Shown here one piece after another: positions 58,689 through 64,000 of a DNA stretch of 64,000 nucleotides. The stretch is from Neorhizobium vignae (GTDB lineage: Bacteria > Pseudomonadota > Alphaproteobacteria > Rhizobiales > Rhizobiaceae). Made by a program: the position numbers and the translations under genes. The DNA lies in NCBI RefSeq assembly GCF_000732195.1, contig NZ_JNNU01000004.1:124001-188000 (forward strand), written 5' to 3'. Every line of letters begins with the position of its first letter. Within the stretch, counting starts at the first letter, position 1. Under the pieces are notes generated by a model. The model did not search any database, was not told the origin of the DNA, and saw only the letters and a program-made list of their open reading frames with translations.

Positions 58689-59378
58689 ATGAGGTCGCAT
58701 TACTATGACGGTAGCAAGATGAGCTTGCGCAAGCACGCCGGCCAGCCTTCGCTCCCCTTTGGCGAAGGCTGGCTTTCGAAAAAGGCCCCGCCTGCCCGAC
58801 GCAAGAGCAAGCTCATGTTCGTGCTCAAGCCGTCCGCTCCCGTCGGTCTCGTCATGCATGACGACGCAATGATCCACGCCGCGAACGAGAATACCCGCGA
58901 TGCCTATCCCGCCGAGCTTCTCCATATGAGCCTGCTCTGCATGGAACAGTTCGAAGAGCCGCCAACGCCGCTTATCGAGGCAACCAAAATGGTCGCAGCC
59001 AGCCTCCAGGCGAGACCTGTCCCGATCACGCTCGACAGCAGCGCCCTGTTCGGAGGCAAGCGTCATCTCGCCCTCTATCGCGCCAGGGGCAACCCGGTGG
59101 TCGTCCAGTTCGCGCAGATGCTGCGCCGCGCTCTCGCCCGTCACAACCTTCCGAACTCCTGGATGGCGGACACTACTCCGCATGTCACGCTGATCTATGG
59201 CTGCGGGCGCATAGAACCCATGCCCATCGAGCGGAATTATGCCTGGATCGCCGGCGAGTTCATGCTGGTCTACAGCCATTGCGGCGAGACGCGGCACGAG
59301 GAATTCGGAAGATGGAGCTTCGATCCGAATGCTCCTGCCTATCCGACGCGGCCGGAACAGCTCCGCATGATGATCTGA
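58689..59378 (+). CDS. 2'-5' RNA ligase superfamily (LigT-like) protein
   Basis: A 229-residue protein of the 2H phosphoesterase superfamily. Two HxT/S motifs are visible, LLHMSLLCM (about residue 80) and TPHVTLIYG (about residue 163), spaced as in LigT and related cyclic phosphodiesterases. Such enzymes act on RNA 2',3'-cyclic phosphates or nucleotides. The N-terminal 35 residues are basic and Ser-rich. The start is the first ATG with a weak ribosome site, and a later ATG (KMSLRKHAG, residue 11) is possible. Confidence 0.82.
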   Translation: MRSHYYDGSKMSLRKHAGQPSLPFGEGWLSKKAPPARRKSKLMFVLKPSAPVGLVMHDDAMIHAANENTRDAYPAELLHMSLLCMEQFEEPPTPLIEATKMVAASLQARPVPITLDSSALFGGKRHLALYRARGNPVVVQFAQMLRRALARHNLPNSWMADTTPHVTLIYGCGRIEPMPIERNYAWIAGEFMLVYSHCGETRHEEFGRWSFDPNAPAYPTRPEQLRMMI

Positions 59379-59454
59379 AAGAATTTTGCCAGGCGAGTCG
59401 GATTGGCGGGCGCCTGAGCGTCCTATGGACGGTCGCCCATTTGAGGAGAGAACA

Positions 59455-59937
59455 ATGGCCATCCAGAGGCATAAGATCGTTCCGCATCTCTGGTTCGATA
59501 ACAACGCGGAAGAAGCCGTCAATTTCTACATATCGGTATTCGAGGATTCGAGGATCACCGATGTCTCGCGTTTTGGCGATGCCGGTCCCGGGCTCAAGGG
59601 TTCGGTGATGGCGATGAGCTTCGAGCTTGAGGGCCAGAATTTCGCGGCGATCAACGGCGGACCCTGGGCGAAGTTCAACGGCGCTGTTTCCTTCCTTGTC
59701 CATTGCGAGACGCAGGACGAGATCGACCATTATTACGACAAGCTCGTCGAGGGCGGCCAGCAACAGCCTTGCGGCTGGCTGACGGATCGTTTCGGGCTGA
59801 TCTGGCAGGTCACCTACACCAGGATGCCTAAAATGCTGACGGACAGCGATAGCACCCGCGCCCATCGCGTCATGCAGGCCATGTTCTCGATGAGGAAGAT
59901 CGATATTGCCACGCTGGACGCGGCCTACGCGGGATGA
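59455..59937 (+). CDS. PhnB/3-demethylubiquinone-methyltransferase-like VOC protein
   Basis: A 160-residue VOC-fold protein of the PhnB type. RHKIVPHLWFDNNAEEAVNFYISVF (about residues 4-28 in two parts) starts it. MAMSFELEGQNFAAINGGPWAKFNGAVSFLVHC and YDKLVEGGQQQPCGWLTDRFGLIWQV give the second module. These proteins were misnamed as 3-demethylubiquinone methyltransferases and their real substrates are mostly unknown. GAGAGAAC lies before the ATG at 59455. It converges with the chemoreceptor gene. Confidence 0.88.
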   Translation: MAIQRHKIVPHLWFDNNAEEAVNFYISVFEDSRITDVSRFGDAGPGLKGSVMAMSFELEGQNFAAINGGPWAKFNGAVSFLVHCETQDEIDHYYDKLVEGGQQQPCGWLTDRFGLIWQVTYTRMPKMLTDSDSTRAHRVMQAMFSMRKIDIATLDAAYAG

Positions 59938-59956
59938 CCGAAGCTGTCTCCCGATA

Positions 59957-61399
59957 TCAAACCTTGATGGCGAGCCGCAGACCGCCCCAATGGCGCCCGT
60001 TGACGGTGATCGGGGCGGAAATGTCCTTCATCAGCACAAATTCACCGCCCCCCATGTCGCGGCGGTAGGTCTGCAGCAGGAAGGGCTCCTTGTTACGGCC
60101 GGCCGCCAAGCCCACGCGGTCGTTGAAGATGCGCCGGTTGCGGCAGTTGGCCGTATTCCATGTCACGTCGCCCGGACGCTGGCGCTGCGAGAATTTTCGG
60201 TTGTGGGTCGGCAGGTAGCCGTTTTCATCTATGGCGGCGCAGAACGCGACCTGCGGGTCGCTTTCGGCCGCCCGTTCCTGGATAGGCGGCAGCACGGTAT
60301 CGGTAAATTCGGTAAAGCGCGTCATGTACTGGACAGGATCGCTGCCGGGGATCGCAACATATTGCCGGTCGAACAATGCGCCGAGATCGATGCGTCCCGA
60401 CTTTACGCCTGCCTCGAAGGCGGAGGAAACCTCGGCGGCATAGGCCATGACCGCACGGATGTGGGGAGTGTCCGGGGTCTCTATGCCGGCACTCGCCGTC
60501 GTCTGGATCATCCGCTCGGAAATCGTCACCACCTCTCCGACGCGGGACGAGGTCTGCTGCAACTGATCATTGGATTTCAGGATCGCGCTGGCCGCGGACG
60601 CAATCGACGAGGCAAATTCGCCGCATTGCCTGTCGACCGTTTCGGTCGTTCCGGCGAGCGAAGATGCCTTGTCGAGGATCTGAGTCATGACGCCTTCGAC
60701 GCCCTTGAATGAGCCCTGAACCTTCATCGCAGTCGTCTTGACGCCCTCGGCCGACTGGCTGGCACCTTCGCCGGCCATTACCAGCTTGTCGATGCGGCTG
60801 TTCAACTGATCGAGCGTGGTCTGGATCGAACTTGTCGTCTGGGAGGTTTGCAGCGACAGCGCGCGTACCTCCGCGGCAACCACGGCAAAACCCTTGCCGG
60901 CTTCGCCCGCACGCGCCGCTTCGATTGCGGCATTCAATGCCAGAAGGTTCGTCTGCCGGGCAATCATGCCGATCGCATCTGCCAAACGTCCAACGTCTCC
61001 GAGTGCCGCGGAAAACAGCTTGATCTCGGCGCCGATTTCCTGGGACGCATGGACCATGTGATCGATAGCGGTGATCGAGCCGGAAAGCTGCTCAGCCTGC
61101 TCGCCGAGCACCTTACGCGCGTTCGCCGTCAGCTTGTCGGATTCCTGGAGGGAGCGGGCAACGTGGCCATTGGCGTCCGCGATCGATTGCGCTGACTGCG
61201 TCAGGCGGCCAAGCAGTGTCGCGTGTGCGGAGGATTGCGCAGCCGTATCCTGGATAGCACCTGCAATGTCGACCAGATGGAGGCCGAGCGCGGAGGCTTC
61301 GTTCGCCAGCTTGGCGACGGACCGCTTCAACCCATCGCCGTCGACAGATACCGGCCCCGACGGCGCTTCTTCCCTGACAACCTGCCCGACCAAATCCAC
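59957..61399 (-). CDS. Soluble methyl-accepting chemotaxis protein with C-terminal sensory domain
   Basis: A chemoreceptor of about 480 residues without any membrane helix, so it is cytoplasmic. The signalling domain is N-terminal to central, with the hairpin tip [21 protein letters not shown] (about residues 143-163, one piece short of the full motif) and [18 protein letters not shown]. The C-terminal 150 residues form a sensor-like domain with [30 protein letters not shown] and the end [11 protein letters not shown]. This order is the reverse of usual receptors. The start is uncertain: GTG at 61399, or TTG at 61393, which has GGAGG at ideal distance. Confidence 0.9.
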   Translation of the reverse strand: MDLVGQVVREEAPSGPVSVDGDGLKRSVAKLANEASALGLHLVDIAGAIQDTAAQSSAHATLLGRLTQSAQSIADANGHVARSLQESDKLTANARKVLGEQAEQLSGSITAIDHMVHASQEIGAEIKLFSAALGDVGRLADAIGMIARQTNLLALNAAIEAARAGEAGKGFAVVAAEVRALSLQTSQTTSSIQTTLDQLNSRIDKLVMAGEGASQSAEGVKTTAMKVQGSFKGVEGVMTQILDKASSLAGTTETVDRQCGEFASSIASAASAILKSNDQLQQTSSRVGEVVTISERMIQTTASAGIETPDTPHIRAVMAYAAEVSSAFEAGVKSGRIDLGALFDRQYVAIPGSDPVQYMTRFTEFTDTVLPPIQERAAESDPQVAFCAAIDENGYLPTHNRKFSQRQRPGDVTWNTANCRNRRIFNDRVGLAAGRNKEPFLLQTYRRDMGGGEFVLMKDISAPITVNGRHWGGLRLAIKV

Positions 61400-61467
61400 A
61401 CCTCCCGGAATATTAGGAGAATATAGGATGGCATGGTTAACGGACAGTTTCCGCGGGTACTCCGCAA

Positions 61468-61527
61468 AGCCTTATACTTAAGGCTGAGATACAAAGCCCT
61501 TTCCCAGCCCACGCAAGGCCGGGAAAG
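61468..61527 (-). terminator. Two hairpins between the 54-residue gene and the chemoreceptor gene
   Basis: CTTTCCC-a-GCC (61499-61509) pairs with GGC-c-GGGAAAG (61517-61527). The second, AGCCTTA-TACT-TAAGGCT, covers 61468-61485 and is followed on the minus strand by TTTGC. They lie just after the stop of the small gene and before the chemoreceptor start. The pair could end the small transcript or shape the receptor leader. Confidence 0.55.
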
Positions 61528-61532
61528 ACGGA

Positions 61533-61697
61533 TCAGCCGAGACGATCGAAAGCCTTCGGGTCGATGCCAAGGGTGGTCAGGTCGCGGTTGCTCGGGCGGC
61601 GGTGGTTTTCCACGGCAGCCGAAACCGAGATTGCGGCGCTCATAACTGCGAAGGCGCGGCCAATGGCGCTGCCACGGATCTTCTTCTGTACGGACAT
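61533..61697 (-). CDS. Small 54-residue protein of unknown function
   Basis: A short gene starting ATG at 61697, with AAGGAG 8 nt upstream. The product begins MSVQKKIRGSAIGRAF, continues through a helical AVMSAAISVSAAV stretch, and ends in a conserved-looking tail ENHRRPSNRDLTTLGIDPK with FDRLG. The tail resembles the C-terminal pattern of small rhizobial DUF1127-like proteins (L-x-x-LGI), but membership is not certain. It has its own leader and ends in a hairpin, so it is a separate unit. Confidence 0.7.
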   Translation of the reverse strand: MSVQKKIRGSAIGRAFAVMSAAISVSAAVENHRRPSNRDLTTLGIDPKAFDRLG

Positions 61698-61871
61698 GTG
61701 AAACTCTCCTTTTTCATTCTGCTAAAATATGATGCCTGTGCTGTTTTTGTGCAATGCACAACGGGACAGGGGAGCCATGCAACTGTCACATAACAACCGT
61801 TAACCACGCCGAAAGGCTTGCACGGCAAGGGGTGCCCTTGGTATCGGTCGAGCCCGAATGAAGAGGCTTCG

Positions 61872-62225
61872 ATGGCAATCACGATCTACGGCATCAAGAA
61901 CTGCGACACGATGAAAAAGGCACGCGACTGGCTCGACCACAAGGGCGTCACTTACACTTTTCACGACTACAAGGCCGAAGGTATCGACCGCGCACATCTG
62001 GATACCTGGACGGATCGCGCCGGCTGGGAGATCGTGCTCAACCGCACCGGCACCACCTTCAAGAAACTCGACGAAGCCGACAAGACGAACCTCGACCGTG
62101 AGAAGGCGATCACGCTGATGCTCGCCCAGCCCTCGATGATCAAGCGGCCTGTCCTGGAGGCGGACGGAAAGCTGATCGTCGGTTTCAAGCCGGAGGTTTA
62201 TGAAGAGGCTTTTGCCGGTATCTGA
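61872..62225 (+). CDS. ArsC/Spx-family protein
   Basis: A 117-residue thioredoxin-fold protein. ITIYGIKNCDTMKKARDWLDH (about residues 3-22, split before the helix) has a single Cys (NCDTMKKA) in place of the CxxC or ArsC arsenate-binding set. LNRTGTTFKKLDEADK and MLAQPSMIKRPVLEADGKLIVGF complete the ArsC fold. Such proteins are annotated as arsenate reductase-like, but without the Arg set arsenate reduction is doubtful. AAGAGG lies before the ATG. It stands 15 bp before ybaK. Confidence 0.88.
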   Translation: MAITIYGIKNCDTMKKARDWLDHKGVTYTFHDYKAEGIDRAHLDTWTDRAGWEIVLNRTGTTFKKLDEADKTNLDREKAITLMLAQPSMIKRPVLEADGKLIVGFKPEVYEEAFAGI

Positions 62226-62240
62226 AACCAGGATTCATCC

Positions 62241-62714
62241 ATGTCCAAGACAACCCGTGCCACCCAGATGCTCGAAAGGGCTGGCGTCGCCTTCGCCACC
62301 GTCACCTACGAATACGATCCGACTGCGGACCGGATCGGCATGCAGGCGGCGGAGGCGATCGGCGAGGAGCCCCGTCGTGTCTTGAAGACGCTGATGGCGG
62401 AGGTGGACGGCAAAGCGGTCTGCGTCGTGGTGCCGTCGGACCACGAGGTTTCGATGAAGAAGCTCGCGGCCGCATTCGGTGGCAAATCTGCGAACATGAT
62501 GAAGCCCGCCGATGCGGAACGGGCAACCGGCTATCATGTCGGCGGCATCAGCCCCTTCGGTCAGAAGAAGCTCGTTCCGACGGCGATCGAGATCACCGCG
62601 CTCGACGAACCGCATGTCTTCATCAATGGCGGCCAGCGCGGATTGCAGGTGCGGCTGGACCCGAAGGCGGCCCGCGATGCACTGAAGGCGGTCGCAGCAC
62701 CGCTGGTGGCATGA
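62241..62714 (+). CDS. ybaK: Cys-tRNA(Pro)/Cys-tRNA(Cys) deacylase YbaK
   Basis: YbaK hydrolyses Cys mischarged on tRNA(Pro) and so guards translation fidelity. The 157-residue product has TRATQMLERAGVAFATVTYEYDP at the start. The conserved Lys lies in RRVLKTLMAEVDGK (about residue 49), with SMKKLAAAFGGKSANMM, GYHVGGISPFGQKKLVP and VFINGGQRGLQVRLDP after it. The GGxSPFG signature is typical of YbaK. AGGAT precedes the ATG. The MBL-fold gene starts 4 bp after the stop. Confidence 0.94.
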   Translation: MSKTTRATQMLERAGVAFATVTYEYDPTADRIGMQAAEAIGEEPRRVLKTLMAEVDGKAVCVVVPSDHEVSMKKLAAAFGGKSANMMKPADAERATGYHVGGISPFGQKKLVPTAIEITALDEPHVFINGGQRGLQVRLDPKAARDALKAVAAPLVA

Positions 62715-62718
62715 AATC

Positions 62719-63606
62719 ATGAGTGAGATGACCTCGACGCTTCGGATTCTCGAACCCTATCCCGGCATCTTCGCCTATTATGACGGCCGAATATCGGGCA
62801 AGCGGCTCCATGCGAAAACCGCGAACTGGCTGGACGACGGCGCCTATTCGCTCGGCGTCGCCTCCTATGCGATCGTCGATCGGGACGAGGCGCTGGTCTA
62901 TGATACGCATATCTCGCTCGACCACGCCAAGGCGATCCGCACCCATCTGGAGGGGCTCGGCGTCACGAAGATTCGCGTGGTGCTCAGTCACTGGCACAAG
63001 GATCATATTGCCGGGAACGCGATCTTTTCCGATTGCGAAATCATCGCGCTGACGCTCACGGCCGAGAAGCTGAACGAAAACCGAGAGAAGATCGAGAGCG
63101 CCAACCCGCCGATCTCGCCGCTCGTTTTGCCGACCACCCTGTTCGACGGCCGGCTGGAGCTGACCGTCGGGCGCCGCCGGATCGAACTGCACCATTTCGC
63201 CATCCACAGCGCCGACGGCAACGTGGTCTGGATGCCGGACGAACGGCTTCTGCTCGCCGGCGACACCCTGGAAGACACCGTGACCTATATTTCGGAAGCC
63301 GCCGAGATCGGCACGCATATCGCCGAGCTCGCCCGGATGGCCTCCTGGCCGATCGCAAAAATCCTGCCGGCGCATGGCGATGCAGAGCGGATTGCCTCAG
63401 GCGGTTATGGGCCGGACCTCATCGAGGCCAACCGCGCCTACCTGCGCCACATGGCAGGCGCAATCGCCGCTGGTCAGGATATCGATCCTTCCTTGAAATC
63501 ATTCGTCGAGGAGGAAATCGCCTCGGGCCAAGTGCTCTATTTCGCGCCCTACGAGGAAGTTCATGCCAGCAACATCGCCGCGGTCAGAGCGGCGCTGTTG
63601 CTCTGA
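62719..63606 (+). CDS. MBL-fold metallo-hydrolase
   Basis: A 295-residue metallo-beta-lactamase fold protein. VVLSHWHKDHIAGNAIF (about residues 93-109) is the HxHxDH metal motif. HHFAIHSADGNVVWMPDERLLLAGDTLED (about residues 158-186, in parts) and ILPAHGDAERI give the further His/Asp ligands. The substrate cannot be read from sequence. Candidates are thioesters or other hydrolysable metabolites. The ribosome site is poor, but the 4-bp gap to ybaK suggests coupling. Confidence 0.88.
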   Translation: MSEMTSTLRILEPYPGIFAYYDGRISGKRLHAKTANWLDDGAYSLGVASYAIVDRDEALVYDTHISLDHAKAIRTHLEGLGVTKIRVVLSHWHKDHIAGNAIFSDCEIIALTLTAEKLNENREKIESANPPISPLVLPTTLFDGRLELTVGRRRIELHHFAIHSADGNVVWMPDERLLLAGDTLEDTVTYISEAAEIGTHIAELARMASWPIAKILPAHGDAERIASGGYGPDLIEANRAYLRHMAGAIAAGQDIDPSLKSFVEEEIASGQVLYFAPYEEVHASNIAAVRAALLL

Positions 63607-63624
63607 AGGGGCTTTGTCCCACCT

Positions 63625-64000
63625 TCACGGCCACTTTGCCGACCATTGCTTGAGCGCGGCCAGCGCCGGTGCCGGCCATCTGCGGACCGCTGGACGCAGT
63701 ATGATCTTCTTGCCCGCGGGCTTCCAGGCGAGATAGAGCTTTCTCGCCGAATTGTCGGCGGCGATCAATGCCTCAGCCTCGGTGCACATATGCGGCGTGC
63801 AGGCTTCGCCGATGTAGAAGCCGTTCTTGAACGCACCGCTGCCGGGCCCGGTGATGGAACTCTCGAACTCCTGCCTATGCTCGCCGAGCATCGCGTTTGC
63901 CGCCTCGGCAATCGGCCCGATGCCGAGGAGGTCGGACGGATGCTGCGCCTTTTTCATGTCGTCCCACCCCATCGTCGCATTCGGCTGGAAGGCGACCTTG
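63625..64000 (-). CDS. Partial gene, Ivy-like lysozyme-inhibitor candidate (5' end outside window)
   Basis: The frame is open to the right edge and reads KVAFQPNATMGWDDM upstream of an internal ATG, so the start probably lies beyond 64000. The part present has GPGSGAFKNGFYIGEACTPHMC (about 55 residues into the visible frame, split at GE). The CxPHxC loop resembles the CKPHDC loop of the Ivy family of C-type lysozyme inhibitors, followed by short strands LYLAWKP and KKIILRPAVRRW. Ivy assignment is tentative. It converges with the MBL-fold gene. Confidence 0.5.
   Translation of the reverse strand, partial: KVAFQPNATMGWDDMKKAQHPSDLLGIGPIAEAANAMLGEHRQEFESSITGPGSGAFKNGFYIGEACTPHMCTEAEALIAADNSARKLYLAWKPAGKKIILRPAVRRWPAPALAALKQWSAKWP

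Overview
The window is a high-GC chromosomal segment of an alphaproteobacterium, most likely a member of the Rhizobiaceae (Rhizobium/Agrobacterium/Ensifer-like). The support is gene content and order: mutM–enoyl-CoA hydratase–rpsT–dnaA, rph–rdgB–hemW beside hrcA, and ubiE–ubiB. There is also a rhizobial-type PmtA, a RIME-like intergenic palindrome, a cluster of GANTC (CcrM) sites next to dnaA, and candidate PhoB and Irr boxes of rhizobial type. No rRNA, tRNA, CRISPR array, prophage or intact insertion sequence was recognised.

Layout. 1-4.1 kb: hrcA (cut by the left edge), then rph, a VOC protein, rdgB and hemW. 4.1-10 kb, mostly minus strand: mutM, enoyl-CoA hydratase, rpsT, a long AT-rich dnaA upstream region, dnaA, a LysE exporter and a methyltransferase. 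10-17 kb: ubiE, ubiB, an undescribed pair (a membrane coiled-coil protein overlapping an exported ClpP-like protein), two minus-strand genes and coaBC. 17-26.5 kb: a class-II glutamine amidotransferase, trehalose synthesis (otsB-otsA), a divergent GST/LysR pair, a PLP dehydratase, prfC, dut and cysK. 26.5-36 kb: a RIME-like element, yifB/comM, gshB, a cupin gene, the ugpBAEC glycerol-3-phosphate importer behind a four-unit PHO-box-like array, yraN and rsmI. 36-45 kb: dnaN, a pmtA–histidine-phosphatase-like–pyrF operon, DUF1330, an NDUFA9-like protein, a small exported protein, uppP, a second GST, queG and an epimerase-like protein. 45-55.5 kb: an RlpA-like protein, an RsmB-family methyltransferase, a four-gene imelysin/di-heme/DUF1513 cluster behind a candidate Irr box, tspO, a thioesterase, an MTA/SAH nucleosidase and guaA. 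55.5-64 kb looks more accessory: YciI, a divergent SDR/TetR pair with a clear operator-like palindrome, gene remnants around an O6-alkylguanine-DNA methyltransferase, a LigT-like protein, a PhnB-like protein, a soluble chemoreceptor, a 54-residue protein, an ArsC-like protein, YbaK, an MBL-fold hydrolase and an edge-cut gene resembling an Ivy lysozyme inhibitor.

How the genes work together. Most are housekeeping: replication (dnaA, dnaN, dut), translation (rpsT, prfC, rsmI, queG, ybaK), ubiquinone, CoA, nucleotide and glutathione synthesis, and envelope lipids (pmtA, uppP). The least understood coherent unit is the periplasmic cluster at 47.1-52.2 kb: two imelysin-like proteins, a di-heme c-type cytochrome-like oxidoreductase and a Tat-exported DUF1513 protein, with no permease. 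It is probably iron-responsive. The second is the membrane coiled-coil/ClpP-like pair at 12.6-14.7 kb.
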